Numbered from the stretch's first letter, positions 18,884 to 27,751 are shown. The stretch is 64,000 nucleotides of DNA from Salinibacter grassmerensis (GCF_947077765.1 NZ_CAMTTF010000004.1:1-64000); one strand, 5' to 3'. Numbers and translations: made by a program. Notes: generated by a model not told the origin, from the letters alone.

Positions 18884-20086
18884 TCAGGACTGGTGCCGCG
18901 ACACAAACTGGTCGATGCGGGTGATCGCCTCTTTGATGTCCTCCAGGCCGGTGGCATAGGAGCACCGTACGTACCCCTCCCCACTTGGGCCGAAGGCGGT
19001 TCCCGGGACGCACGCCACTTTCTCCTCTTCCAGGAGCCGCTGGGCAAATTCCTCGGACGTCATCCCTGTGGAGGTAACGTCGGGAAAGCAGTAAAAAGCC
19101 CCCTCCGGTTCGAAGGTGGGAAGGCCCGCGTCGTTCAGGCCCGATACGATGGTGCGGCGGCGCTCGTCGTAGCTTTGCCGCATCTGCTCCACGTCGCCCT
19201 TGGCCTCGCGCAGCGCGGCGATGGCTCCCTCCTGGGCCATCGTCGGCGCGCTCATGATCATGTACTGGTGCACCTTGAGCATCGCCTGCAGGAGCGGCTC
19301 CGGCGCGCAGGCAAACCCGATGCGCCACCCTGTCATCGCGTAGTTCTTCGAGAAGCCGCCCAGCAGCACCGTCCGTTCGCGCAGTCCGTCAACGGTGGGG
19401 ACGCACACGTGCCCCCGGTCGTGGGCCGTGCCGTAAATCAGCTGATCGTAGATCTCGTCGGAGACGACCAGCAGGTCGTTGTCAACCACAAGCTGGGCAA
19501 TCTCTTGAAGCGTGTCGCGCCGCAGCACGGCCCCGGTCGGGTTGTTCGGATACCCGAGGAAGAGCACCTTGGACCGGTCAGTAAGGTGCGGCTCAATATC
19601 GGCGGCCGTCACCTGAAAGTCGTTCTCGACGTGGGTCGGGACATGCACGACCTCGCCCCCTGCGAACCGGGCGGACGGGCCGTAGGACACGAAACAGGGT
19701 TCGGGGACCAATACTTCATCCCCTGGGTCGAGGAAGGCCTGCATGGCCAGCTGCATTGCCTCACTGCACCCCACCGTGGCGATAATCTCGCCCTCCGGAT
19801 CGTACGAAAGGCCGTGTCGCTCCTCGTAGTCCTCCGCGATGAGCTCGCGGAGCTCTTCCATGCCGGCGTTGGACGTGTAGCTCGTGCGCCCATTCTCCAG
19901 CGCGTCGATGCCGGCCTCCAGCGCCGGGTCTGGCGAGTCGAAGTCCGGCTCCCCAATGCCGAGCGAGATGACATTGTCCATCGTGGCGGCAATGTCGAAA
20001 AACCGGCGGATGCCGCTCGGGGGCGTCTCACGCACGCGCTCCGAAACGTACGTATCAAGGTTGGGGGCGGTGGCGGGGGCGGCCAT
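18884..20086 (-). CDS. PLP-dependent class I/II aminotransferase (aspartate aminotransferase-like)
   Basis: This 400-residue fold-type I enzyme transfers amino groups between amino acids and 2-oxo acids. Recognisable parts are ISLGIGEPDFDSPDP near 40, VLFLGYPNNPTGAVLRR near 175 (the Asn that contacts PLP), VVSDEIYDQLIYG near 208 and the PLP-lysine motif LGGFSKNYAMTGWRIGFACA near 240. The C-terminus keeps the substrate-carboxylate Arg (EGYVRCSYATGLEDIKEAI). The start at the ATG at 20086 is preferred over an upstream TTG at 20116. Archaeal-type aspartate and alanine aminotransferases look alike at this level, so the exact substrate is unknown. The gene is divergent from the aldehyde dehydrogenase. 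Confidence 0.9.
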   Translation of the reverse strand: MAAPATAPNLDTYVSERVRETPPSGIRRFFDIAATMDNVISLGIGEPDFDSPDPALEAGIDALENGRTSYTSNAGMEELRELIAEDYEERHGLSYDPEGEIIATVGCSEAMQLAMQAFLDPGDEVLVPEPCFVSYGPSARFAGGEVVHVPTHVENDFQVTAADIEPHLTDRSKVLFLGYPNNPTGAVLRRDTLQEIAQLVVDNDLLVVSDEIYDQLIYGTAHDRGHVCVPTVDGLRERTVLLGGFSKNYAMTGWRIGFACAPEPLLQAMLKVHQYMIMSAPTMAQEGAIAALREAKGDVEQMRQSYDERRRTIVSGLNDAGLPTFEPEGAFYCFPDVTSTGMTSEEFAQRLLEEEKVACVPGTAFGPSGEGYVRCSYATGLEDIKEAITRIDQFVSRHQS

Positions 20087-20277
20087 GGGAACAGGTTCGG
20101 GTCTGAGGTCAGGCAAGTTGTTAACGTAGATGCGTACTCCGTCTCACCCGGGAGGTTCAGTGATTCTCCGTAACGATGCCGCCCAAACGCACCGCACCGG
20201 ATTGTACTTTGAAGTTCTCGGCACCTAGATTTGGGAAAGCGCTTTCCCTCTCCAAATTGTCTCTTTTTGCCTCTGGT

Positions 20278-21765
20278 ATGCCCGATACGTTCGACAACTA
20301 CATCGGTGGCCGCTGGACCGGCGCCGCCTCCCAGGCGACCTTCGACAACCGAAATCCCGCCGACCCCGACGACCGCATCGGCGAGTTCCCAGACTCGGAC
20401 CCCGCCGACGTGGATGCCGCCGTGCAGGCGGCCCGGGACGCCTTCTCGGACTGGGGCAGCGCCCCCGCCCCCAACCGCGGGAAGATCCTGAAAGCCTCCG
20501 GCGACCTGCTCACGGAGCGGAAAGACGAGATCGCTCGATCGATGACCCGCGAGATGGGCAAGCCCTTCTTCGAAACCAAGGGCGACGTCCAAGAGGCCAT
20601 CGATACGGCCTACTACGCGGCCAGCGAGACGCGACGGCTGTTTGGCACCACCGTCCCAAGTGAGCTGCCCGACAAGATGAACATGGCCATCCGTCGCCCC
20701 CTCGGGGTATGCGGCATCATCACGGCCTGGAATTTCCCCGTCGCCGTGCCGTCCTGGAAGATCTTTCCCGCCCTCGCCGCCGGCAACACCATCGTCTTCA
20801 AACCAAGCGAAGACGCCCCGCACAGTGGACTTCGCTTCGTGCAGACGCTGATTGACGCGGGCATCCCCGATGGGGTCATCAACGTGGTGCACGGCGCGGA
20901 CGAGGCGGGAGAGGCGCTCGTGGAGCACCCTGAGGTCGACGCCGTCGGCTTCACCGGGTCCTACGAGGTCGGCACCGCGATTGCCGAAACCTGCGGCCGC
21001 CTCAATAAGCCGGTGTCGCTGGAGATGGGCGGCAAGAACCCGATGATCGTGATGGATGACGCAGACCTGGACCTCGCGCTGGAGGGTGCCATCTGGGGCG
21101 CCTACGGCACCACGGGCCAGCGTTGCACGGCCACCAGCCGCCTCATCTGTCACGAGGCGGTCCACGACGAGCTTGTGGAGATGATTCGGGACGAGGCGGA
21201 AACGCTCGTCCTGGGAGACGGGAACGATGCGGACACCGACATCGGGCCTCTCATCAATCAGGCGGCCGCGGAGAGGGTGCACCGGTACGTCGAGATCGGA
21301 CAAGACGAAGGGGCCACCCTGAAGACGGGCGGTGCCCCCGCTTCGGTTGACGAGCTCGACGGTCACTTTTACGAGCCCACCCTCTTCACGGACGTGACAC
21401 CGGACATGACGATCGCCCGAGAAGAAATCTTCGGGCCGGTGCTCGCGACGTTCGAGGTCGGGTCCTACGACGAGGCCGTCACGGTGGCCAACGACACCCA
21501 GTACGGGCTCTCGTCCTCGATCTACACCCAGGACGTGAACAAAAGCTTTCGGGCGATGCGTGACCTTGAGGCCGGCATCACGTACGTCAATGGGCCCACG
21601 ATCGGGGCCGAGGCGCACATGCCCTTTGGGGGGGTCAAAGATACTGGCAATGGGCAACGGGACGGGGGCTACGCCGCCTTCGAGTTCTGGACGGAGCACA
21701 AGACCCTCTACGTGGACTACTCCGGCCAGCTACAAAAGGCCCAGATGGACTCGGTGAACGACTAG
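20278..21765 (+). CDS. NAD(P)-dependent aldehyde dehydrogenase
   Basis: This 495-residue member of the ALDH superfamily oxidises an aldehyde to an acid. ITAWNFPVAVPSWKIFPALA and the cofactor-contact stretch FKPSEDAPHSG are present. Next come GFTGSYEVGTAIAE, the general-base Glu in LEMGGKNPMIVMDDADLDLA and the catalytic Cys in TTGQRCTATSRLI. The C-terminal GITYVNGPTIGAEAHMPFGG and the ending VDYSGQLQKAQMD point to the ALDH7 / alpha-ketoglutaric-semialdehyde dehydrogenase side of the family; the substrate is not certain. The ATG at 20278 is chosen because the frame upstream is not homologous. A strong terminator follows. Confidence 0.9.
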   Translation: MPDTFDNYIGGRWTGAASQATFDNRNPADPDDRIGEFPDSDPADVDAAVQAARDAFSDWGSAPAPNRGKILKASGDLLTERKDEIARSMTREMGKPFFETKGDVQEAIDTAYYAASETRRLFGTTVPSELPDKMNMAIRRPLGVCGIITAWNFPVAVPSWKIFPALAAGNTIVFKPSEDAPHSGLRFVQTLIDAGIPDGVINVVHGADEAGEALVEHPEVDAVGFTGSYEVGTAIAETCGRLNKPVSLEMGGKNPMIVMDDADLDLALEGAIWGAYGTTGQRCTATSRLICHEAVHDELVEMIRDEAETLVLGDGNDADTDIGPLINQAAAERVHRYVEIGQDEGATLKTGGAPASVDELDGHFYEPTLFTDVTPDMTIAREEIFGPVLATFEVGSYDEAVTVANDTQYGLSSSIYTQDVNKSFRAMRDLEAGITYVNGPTIGAEAHMPFGGVKDTGNGQRDGGYAAFEFWTEHKTLYVDYSGQLQKAQMDSVND

Positions 21766-21804
21766 GTAGAAGTGACTTCTTTTCCTACGTCTTCTCCTGC
21801 AATG

Positions 21805-21837
21805 CGGGTGGTGATGCGTGCCATCACCACCCGTTTT
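21805..21837 (+). terminator. Rho-independent terminator after the aldehyde dehydrogenase
   Basis: CGGGTGGTGATG at 21805-21816 pairs perfectly with CATCACCACCCG at 21822-21833 around the 5-base loop CGTGC, followed by TTTT. A second, imperfect inverted repeat (GGAGACCTCGTG and CACGAGGTGTCTCC) lies just right of it at about 21853-21880, near the stop of the convergent small gene. Confidence 0.85.
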
Positions 21838-21885
21838 GTATTGCAGAAACGAGGAGACCTCGTGTGCACGAGGTGTCTCCCTCAA

Positions 21886-22194
21886 TTACTCATCGTTTCG
21901 AAGATACTCGTCGTTCTCTCGGGCTCGGACGACGGCTTTATAGCTTTCGTCCTCCTGTTGGGCCGAACGCACAATGACGTTCTCCTTGCCGAAGCGGCGG
22001 TACAGGAGATTGCGAAGGTTCTGAATGTCGTTCTGCTCAAGGTCCGAGAGCACAATTGCTTCGTCGTCGCCAACTTCACTCCACTTCTGAGCGATAGGCT
22101 CATACTTGGACGTACGGCCTCGTCCTCCGCTCGCCCCGAGTTCACGTTCGGCGTCCTGCTGATCCATGACTTCCATTTTAAAATCTGCGTCCAT
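21886..22194 (-). CDS. Small hypothetical protein
   Basis: This 102-residue acidic protein starts at the ATG at 22194 (a second Met is six codons in). The first 30 residues look disordered and Gly/Arg-rich. The rest is more structured: YEPIAQKWSEVGDDEAIVLS followed by DLEQNDIQNLRNLLYRRFG, then a strand-rich end with Lys, Arg and Glu. The alternating helix-strand pattern recalls small regulatory or nucleic-acid-binding folds, but I recognise no family. Its upstream region is unusually AT-rich and holds a 12-bp palindrome at 22223-22234. It ends close to the terminator of the convergent aldehyde dehydrogenase gene. Confidence 0.6.
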   Translation of the reverse strand: MDADFKMEVMDQQDAERELGASGGRGRTSKYEPIAQKWSEVGDDEAIVLSDLEQNDIQNLRNLLYRRFGKENVIVRSAQQEDESYKAVVRARENDEYLRNDE

Positions 22195-22222
22195 AATTCA
22201 AAATATAATTATTACTGAGATT

Positions 22223-22234
22223 CGTGTCGACACG
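22223..22234. promoter_or_regulatory. 12-bp palindrome upstream of the small gene at 21886-22194
   Basis: CGTGTCGACACG is a perfect palindrome 29 bases upstream of the minus-strand ATG, set in AT-rich DNA. Its position suits an operator, but this is inferred from symmetry and location only. Confidence 0.3.
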
Positions 22235-22372
22235 GAATTTAAAATCAAAGACATGGTTCCCCTCTTCCGTCGGCTTCATTTAATGTCTACACCCACCATT
22301 TGGAATCCAAACGCGCTTCATCGTACGCGTTAGTGGAATTGAAGACAGGCCCGGCAATACCCAAGTTGTGAC

Positions 22373-22723
22373 TCATGTACCGACATTAAATACGTATCCA
22401 TGCTCAATATTTCCTGCCCGTTTTCCGCCGATAAAAACGACAGATCGGAGGTGTTCAATGTGATCAAATCGTTCTTCGACTTCACAGTACGTAACCGTTG
22501 CCTCCGGAAATGCCTCCGAGAGCTCTCGGCAGGGCGTTTCTAGGTCGGTGCGATCCTCCAAGGCACTCGTCGCCGCAAATTTGAGGGCCGGGAGCGTCTC
22601 TTCGGGCTCGTCCTCCTGAATCGGCCGCCCCTCGAGTTCGTACTCTTCGATAGTCGGGTGGGAGCGGACGGCGTCAGGGTCGTCCGGGTTGGAGACAAGC
22701 ACATACGTGACGACAGTCGCCAT
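22373..22723 (-). CDS. Hypothetical protein
   Basis: This 116-residue acidic protein starts at the ATG at 22723: MATVVTYVLVSNPDDPDAVR at the start, a helix-rich middle (LPALKFAATSALEDRTD) and a beta-like end (RSVVFIGGKRAGNIEHGYVF). There is no signal peptide or membrane helix, and no family is recognised. Composition matches the genome. It is followed by 178 bases of AT-rich DNA before the next small gene and preceded by a 75-base gap to the DUF434 gene on the same strand. Confidence 0.6.
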   Translation of the reverse strand: MATVVTYVLVSNPDDPDAVRSHPTIEEYELEGRPIQEDEPEETLPALKFAATSALEDRTDLETPCRELSEAFPEATVTYCEVEERFDHIEHLRSVVFIGGKRAGNIEHGYVFNVGT

Positions 22724-22798
22724 CGGGACACTTTGGGACGTTTTTTCGAGTCACTGCGGAATTTAGGACAGCGCCGCCCGCCGTCCCGGGGATCCACC

Positions 22799-23539
22799 TC
22801 ATGCCGAGGGGCTCCGGGATCGCTCACCGTCTGGTCGAAGATCGACGACATGCGCGTCGGGGACGTGGCGGGCGTGAACGAGCGCCTCCAGCGGCAGCCA
22901 CGCGTCGACGGCGTCGAGAACCGCACTGTCGCTGGTCACAATCGGGGCCGGTACGTCTCTCAGTGTTGCGTCTACCTTGTCCTCCACGACAGGGGTCCAG
23001 GCGCTTCCCGTCGCGGAGGAGGCATCCGCAATTTGGGCTTTCACCCGCCCGGCGTTTGAGACCGAGCGGTCAAGGTGCCATGTAACTCGCGCTGGACGCA
23101 GGGCCTGAAGGGTGTCTGCGAGATGCCGCAGGGCGGGCGCAGTCTGGTGGGCGACACGGTAGGTGCCCTGCACGGGATCCACGTCGCGGTAGGCCGCATC
23201 GCGCCCCATGAACAGGTACGCCCCCCCGAGCATCGCCTCGACAGTGATAAGCACATTGAACCCGTCGAGGTGAAGATCCTGCCCCGCAATGGCCTCCGGA
23301 GGGAGACGCGCCCCAAGACGATGTGCTCGCTCGGCGTCGCTGCAGGCCGATCGCGCGACCGCGTTGCGCTGCCGGCGCCTCAACTGGTACCGATTCCCCA
23401 CAAGCTCGGAGGCACTTTGTCCACCGTAGCCTCGGGTGCGAAGCCACGATAGATCCCGCACAGCGGCTCGGAGCCGATCAAGTTGGGGGCTCCCAAACTG
23501 CTCAGGGTCCTCCGGATGGGCCCCACGATTCGCGGGCAT
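22799..23539 (-). CDS. DUF434 domain-containing protein
   Basis: This 246-residue soluble protein starts at the ATG at 23539 (MPANRGAHPEDPEQFGSPQL). An N-terminal DUF434-like part runs LDRLRAAVRDLSWLRTRGYG with SELVGNRYQLRRRQRNAVAR. The central segment LHLDGFNVLITVEAMLGGAY followed by YRDVDPVQGTYRVAHQTAPA resembles a nucleotide- or metal-binding PIN/NYN-like core (LDGFNVL), a resemblance that is only suggestive. The C-terminal part has a VTSDSAVLDAVDAWLP stretch. The family occurs in archaea and various bacteria with no established function. It lies 49 bases upstream of the malic enzyme gene's stop. Confidence 0.75.
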   Translation of the reverse strand: MPANRGAHPEDPEQFGSPQLDRLRAAVRDLSWLRTRGYGGQSASELVGNRYQLRRRQRNAVARSACSDAERAHRLGARLPPEAIAGQDLHLDGFNVLITVEAMLGGAYLFMGRDAAYRDVDPVQGTYRVAHQTAPALRHLADTLQALRPARVTWHLDRSVSNAGRVKAQIADASSATGSAWTPVVEDKVDATLRDVPAPIVTSDSAVLDAVDAWLPLEALVHARHVPDAHVVDLRPDGERSRSPSA

Positions 23540-23588
23540 GACGACGGGTCGGATCCAAGTACGGGATGCACACGTGGGGCATCTTTTT

Positions 23589-25010
23589 TTACGTGCGCTT
23601 CCGGGCCAGCCCCTGCTTCTGGGCCGTCTCAGAGACCGCCTTCGAGACCTCAGCCACCACGTTCTCGTCAAACACACTGGGGACGATGTAGTCCGGAGTC
23701 AGACTCTGATCATCGATTGCGTCGGCAATCGCCTCGGCCGCCGCAATTTTCATCTCACTGGTAATGCCCTTCGACCGGCAGTCGAGTGCTCCTTTGAACA
23801 GGCCGGGGAAGCACAGCACGTTGTTGATCTGGTTCGGGTAGTCGCTGCGGCCAGTGGCCATCACGGCCACGTGTGGGTAGGCAACCTCCGGCATGATCTC
23901 CGGGCGAGGGTTGGCCATCGCGAAGACGATGGGGTCGCGGGCCATGCTGTTCAGGTCCTCCACGTCGAGGATGTCCGGGACGCTCAGCCCGATAAAGACA
24001 TCGGCCCCCTCCATGACCTCCGACAGTGTATCGCCGTCCACGGACGGATCTGTCATCTCCGCGTATCGCTGCTTTGCGTCGTTCAGGTCGTCGCGCTCCG
24101 TGGTCACCGGCCCTTTGCTGTCGACCCCTACAATCTCTTCGACCCCCATCTCTGAGAACATTTCCGTCACCGCGGTGCCCGCCGCCCCGATGCCGACCGT
24201 CACGACCTTGATCTCGTCGAGGTCCTTCTCTACGATCTTTAGTGCGTTGAGGAGGGCGGCGGCCGTCACGACCGCCGTGCCGTGCTGGTCGTCGTGAAAG
24301 ACCGGGATGTCGAGCTCCTCCTTGAGGCGCTCCTCGACCGCAAAGCAGCGTGGGGCCGCAATGTCTTCCAAATTGATTCCCCCGAAGACCGGCGCGATGC
24401 GGCGAACCGTATTTACGATCTCGTCGACGTCGGTCGTGTCGAGGCAGATGGGAAAGCCGTTCACGTTCGCAAACTCCTTGAGGAGCTGCGCTTTTCCCTC
24501 CATCACCGGAAGCGCGGCCCCCGACCCGATGTCGCCCAGCCCGAGGACGGCTGTGCCGTCGGAAACGACCGCGACCGTGTTGCTCTTGATGGTGAGCCGG
24601 TGCGCATCCTCAGGGGTCTCGTGGATCGCCTCACACACGCGCGCCACCCCGGGCGTGTACGCCATCGAAAGCTGATCGCGGGTGCGAAGCGGGGTCTTGC
24701 TCTCAACCTCCACCTTTCCGCCGAGGTGGAGCAGAAAAGTACGGTCCGAGATATTGACCATGTCGACGCCATCAAGATCTCGAAGCGCCTGAACGATCGA
24801 CTCGGCATGGTCGTCGCTCCGGGTATTGATCGTAATATCGCGGGTCAACTCGTCCTTCTCGGCCCGGACGATGTCGATGGCCCCAATGTTGCCGCCATGC
24901 TCTCCAATCTCGGACGTGACTTTTGCGAGCATGCCGGGGCGGTTGGAGATGACTACCCGAACGGTGATCGAGTTGCTGGCACTTGGTAGGTACTCTTCGG
25001 TCTCTTCCAT
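23589..25010 (-). CDS. NAD(P)-dependent malic enzyme with N-terminal ACT domain
   Basis: This 473-residue enzyme decarboxylates malate to pyruvate and supplies NAD(P)H. Residues about 14-90 form an ACT regulatory domain (VRVVISNRPGMLAKVTSEIG). The malic domain follows with LSMAYTPGVARVCEAI and SDGTAVLGLGDIGSGAALPV, then VFHDDQHGTAVVTAAALLNA with the metal ligands. The NAD-binding domain has VVTVGIGAAGTAVTEMFSEM and ends with FCFPGLFKG-like LCFPGLFKGALDCR. The ATG at 25010 is chosen because the upstream extension to 25088 is Cys/Pro-rich and unlike the family. The ACT domain suggests amino-acid or metabolite control. NAD versus NADP preference is unresolved. An rpsA terminator lies upstream. 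Confidence 0.93.
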   Translation of the reverse strand: MEETEEYLPSASNSITVRVVISNRPGMLAKVTSEIGEHGGNIGAIDIVRAEKDELTRDITINTRSDDHAESIVQALRDLDGVDMVNISDRTFLLHLGGKVEVESKTPLRTRDQLSMAYTPGVARVCEAIHETPEDAHRLTIKSNTVAVVSDGTAVLGLGDIGSGAALPVMEGKAQLLKEFANVNGFPICLDTTDVDEIVNTVRRIAPVFGGINLEDIAAPRCFAVEERLKEELDIPVFHDDQHGTAVVTAAALLNALKIVEKDLDEIKVVTVGIGAAGTAVTEMFSEMGVEEIVGVDSKGPVTTERDDLNDAKQRYAEMTDPSVDGDTLSEVMEGADVFIGLSVPDILDVEDLNSMARDPIVFAMANPRPEIMPEVAYPHVAVMATGRSDYPNQINNVLCFPGLFKGALDCRSKGITSEMKIAAAEAIADAIDDQSLTPDYIVPSVFDENVVAEVSKAVSETAQKQGLARKRT

Positions 25011-25103
25011 AAAGTAGCGCGTCGTGGTGGGAAAGTCGTGCTGCAGAACAAAGGGGAGAACGCAGGGGCAAGGGTCAAAGCACCCCACTGCGGCCCCAAA
25101 AAG

Positions 25104-25136
25104 AAAGGGCGGCTTCCGATCGGGAAGCCGCCCTTT
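25104..25136 (-). terminator. Rho-independent terminator after rpsA
   Basis: AAAGGGCGGCTTCC at 25104-25117 pairs perfectly with GGAAGCCGCCCTTT at 25123-25136 around a 5-base loop. On the minus strand it is followed by CTTTTTGGGG. It separates rpsA from the malic enzyme gene. Confidence 0.85.
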
Positions 25137-25171
25137 GTAGTTCAGGAATGCGTCTTCGTAGCCCGGGAGGA

Positions 25172-27751
25172 CTAGCTACTCACGGAGCCCGTCTCATCAA
25201 ACTCATCGAGGGCGTCGGTGATTTCCTCCGCGTAGGCGGATCCGATGCCGTCAAGGTCGGTGAGGTCGTCCACCTCGCGGACATCTGCCAGGGCGTTCAC
25301 ACCCGCGTTCTCAAGTCGCGAGACGCGCGGGAAGTTTTCCGGAAAGCCGTTCGCCTCGTCGAAGGTGGACTCTTCGTCCTCCGATGTTGCCTCGGCGTCA
25401 GGCTCATCGCCCACCTCATTCTCAGATGCGGCCTCCTGGTCGTCGTCGGTCTCGGCTTCGGCGTCATCAGCCTCGGCCTCCTCTTCCTCCATTTCACGGC
25501 GCAGATCGGCCAGGCCGGAAAGCTCACCGAGCGTGGTAGGGCCGGTCGTCGGCTCTTCCGGCTCGGGCTCCGGCTCCTCCTTGAAGTCGCGCACGGCCTC
25601 CTGCTGCTCGCGCTCCTCCCGGCGGGACTCGCGCTGCTCTTCTTTCTGCTCTTCCTCGCGGGCGGCCTCTTCCTTCGCCGTCTCGCTCAGGACGATGTCC
25701 TTCTGGTCCTTGTCGAACCGGATGACCTGCAGCTCAAGCTCGTCGCCTTCGTGGTAGTGGTTCTTAAAGGCCTTGGGGCCGTTCTTGAGCTCGCTGCCCG
25801 GAACGAAGGCCTCTACGTCGAGCGGCAACTGGACAACAAGCCCCTTGTCCTCCACACGGACGACCTCGCCGGCCGTGTCGTTGCCCTCCCCGTAGGCGTC
25901 AGCGAACTGGTCCCAGGGGTTGGTCTTCACCTGCTTGTGGCCCAGAGAAATGCGGCGTCGCTCCTCATCGATGTTGAGGATCACGACATCCAGCTCTTGC
26001 TCCTCGTCGACCATGTCGCCCGGATGGCGAATCTTCTTGGTCCAGGACAGGTCCGAGACGTGTACCAGCCCGTCGATGCCAGGCTCAATCTCGACGAAGA
26101 CGCCGAAGTTGGTGATGTTGCGCACCGTGCCGGTCAGCACCGTGCCCGCTGGGTAGCGGTCGCTGATACCCTCCCAGGGGTCGGGCTCCAGCTGCTTCAT
26201 CCCGAGCGAGATCTTCCGCTCCTCTTGATCGATGTTGAGAATCTTGACGTCCACCACCTGGCCGAGCGACACCATTTGACTGGGGTGCTCGATGTGGCGC
26301 GTCCACGACATCTCACTGATGTGGACGAGCCCCTCAATGCCCTTTTCGATCTCGACAAAGGCCCCGTAGTTCGTGATCGAGACGACCTTCCCCTCAACTG
26401 TGCTGCCCTCGTCGTACTTGTTGCCGATTTTGTCCCAGGGATGGTCTCGAAGCTGTTTCAGACCCAGGGAGATACGCTGGCGTTCCTCCTCGTAGTCGAG
26501 GACAACAACCTCGAGCTCCTGATCGAGCTCCACGACCTCGCTCGGGTGCGAGACGCGGCCCCAGGACAGGTCCGTGATGTGCAGAAGACCGTCGACTCCA
26601 CCCAGGTCGATGAAGACCCCGAAGTCGACGATGTTCTTGACGGTGCCCTCGAGCACCTGACCGACCTCGAGCTGCTCGAGAATTTCTTGTCGCTGCTCTT
26701 CGAGCTCGTGCTCGATGAGCTCCCGGTGCGAGACGACGATGTTCTCGTTCTCGGGGTTGAGCTTGACAATCTTGAATTCCATCCGCGTCTCCAGGTAGGA
26801 CTCGAAGTCCCGAACCGGGCGGACATCAATCTGAGAGCCAGGCAGGAAGGCCTCCATCCCGTCGAAGAGCTCCACGATCATTCCGCCCTTAATGCGGCGG
26901 ATGATTGTGCCCTCGATGACCTCTTCGTCCTCGTAGATCTCCTCGACCCGCTGCCAGCGTCGGACCTTGTCGGCCTGCTCCTTCGAGAGCACGAGTTGGC
27001 CGTCGCGGTCTTCCTTGCGCTCCAGATACACCTCCACGGTGTCCCCGGGATGAATTTCGGCCTCCCCGAACTCGTCACGGGAGACAATTCCGTCACTCTT
27101 ATAGCCGATGTCGATGACCACGTAGTCTTCGTTGACCCGAAGCACGCGGCCCTCAACGATGTCCTGCTCGCGGACATCGATGGAGGTCTCGTCGACGACA
27201 TCACGGAACTGGTCGTACACCGAGGTGCCGGACGGCGTCTCCTCCTCGGTCTCCAGCTCGTCGAGCGAGACCGTTTGTCCATAGGTCTCACCCGTGAAGC
27301 CCTGCTCCTCCTCCGTCCGCTCGAGCTCATCGGGCGAAACGGTGCTCGTCGGCTCGTCAAACTCAGATACGTCAACTGAAGCCTCGTCTCCCGACGGCAT
27401 CGGAAGGTCCTGAGACGCCTCCTCGACGGCTTCCTCGAGAATGCGGCTCACGAAGCCGGGCTCCGGGGGAGGATCCGCAGGGACCCCGTCGCCGCCTTCA
27501 TCCGCGGGATCCGCCGGGGCATCCTCTTCGGGCCCCGACTCTTCGGCGGCGGGCTCATCGGCGTCTCCGTCCTCTGCATCCGGTGTCGGCGTGGCGGCGG
27601 GATCCGCCGTCTCCACGTCGTCCTCCGCGTCTGCAGCGTCGGCGGGCGGCGCTTCGGGCTCGGCCGCCTCCTCCGTATCGGGAGGAGCGGTCTGAGCATC
27701 AGCAGTATCTTGAGTGTCGTCCTTGGAAGCTACTTGTTCTTGTTCTGCCAT
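25172..27751 (-). CDS. rpsA: 30S ribosomal protein S1, enlarged, with C-terminal helix-hairpin-helix
   Basis: The 859-residue S1 protein recruits mRNA to the 30S subunit. An acidic, Ala/Pro/Glu/Asp-rich extension covers about 1-165. Six S1 domains follow, near 194, 275, 365, 450, 535 and 625; domains 3-5 carry clear motifs (GTVKNIVDFGVFIDLGGVDG, GKVVSITNYGAFVEIEKGIE, GTVRNITNFGVFVEIEPGID). A charged linker rich in Glu, Gln and Arg runs about 690-800. The last 50 residues (ENAGVNALADVREVDDLTDL then DGIGSAYAEEITDAL) look like a helix-hairpin-helix domain. Escherichia coli S1 has 557 residues, so both ends are extra. The ATG at 27751 is used; the frame upstream to 27904 is not S1-like. cmk lies upstream, as in many bacteria. 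Confidence 0.95.
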   Translation of the reverse strand: MAEQEQVASKDDTQDTADAQTAPPDTEEAAEPEAPPADAADAEDDVETADPAATPTPDAEDGDADEPAAEESGPEEDAPADPADEGGDGVPADPPPEPGFVSRILEEAVEEASQDLPMPSGDEASVDVSEFDEPTSTVSPDELERTEEEQGFTGETYGQTVSLDELETEEETPSGTSVYDQFRDVVDETSIDVREQDIVEGRVLRVNEDYVVIDIGYKSDGIVSRDEFGEAEIHPGDTVEVYLERKEDRDGQLVLSKEQADKVRRWQRVEEIYEDEEVIEGTIIRRIKGGMIVELFDGMEAFLPGSQIDVRPVRDFESYLETRMEFKIVKLNPENENIVVSHRELIEHELEEQRQEILEQLEVGQVLEGTVKNIVDFGVFIDLGGVDGLLHITDLSWGRVSHPSEVVELDQELEVVVLDYEEERQRISLGLKQLRDHPWDKIGNKYDEGSTVEGKVVSITNYGAFVEIEKGIEGLVHISEMSWTRHIEHPSQMVSLGQVVDVKILNIDQEERKISLGMKQLEPDPWEGISDRYPAGTVLTGTVRNITNFGVFVEIEPGIDGLVHVSDLSWTKKIRHPGDMVDEEQELDVVILNIDEERRRISLGHKQVKTNPWDQFADAYGEGNDTAGEVVRVEDKGLVVQLPLDVEAFVPGSELKNGPKAFKNHYHEGDELELQVIRFDKDQKDIVLSETAKEEAAREEEQKEEQRESRREEREQQEAVRDFKEEPEPEPEEPTTGPTTLGELSGLADLRREMEEEEAEADDAEAETDDDQEAASENEVGDEPDAEATSEDEESTFDEANGFPENFPRVSRLENAGVNALADVREVDDLTDLDGIGSAYAEEITDALDEFDETGSVSS

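Noticed and set aside
18893-20173. 426-codon plus-strand open frame
   Set aside because: Antisense to the aminotransferase, which has all PLP motifs.
19609-21699. 696-codon minus-strand open frame
   Set aside because: Antisense to the aldehyde dehydrogenase and out of frame with the aminotransferase; no recognisable domain.
25148-27379. 743-codon plus-strand open frame
   Set aside because: Antisense to rpsA, which has clear S1 domains; a shadow caused by high GC and codon bias.
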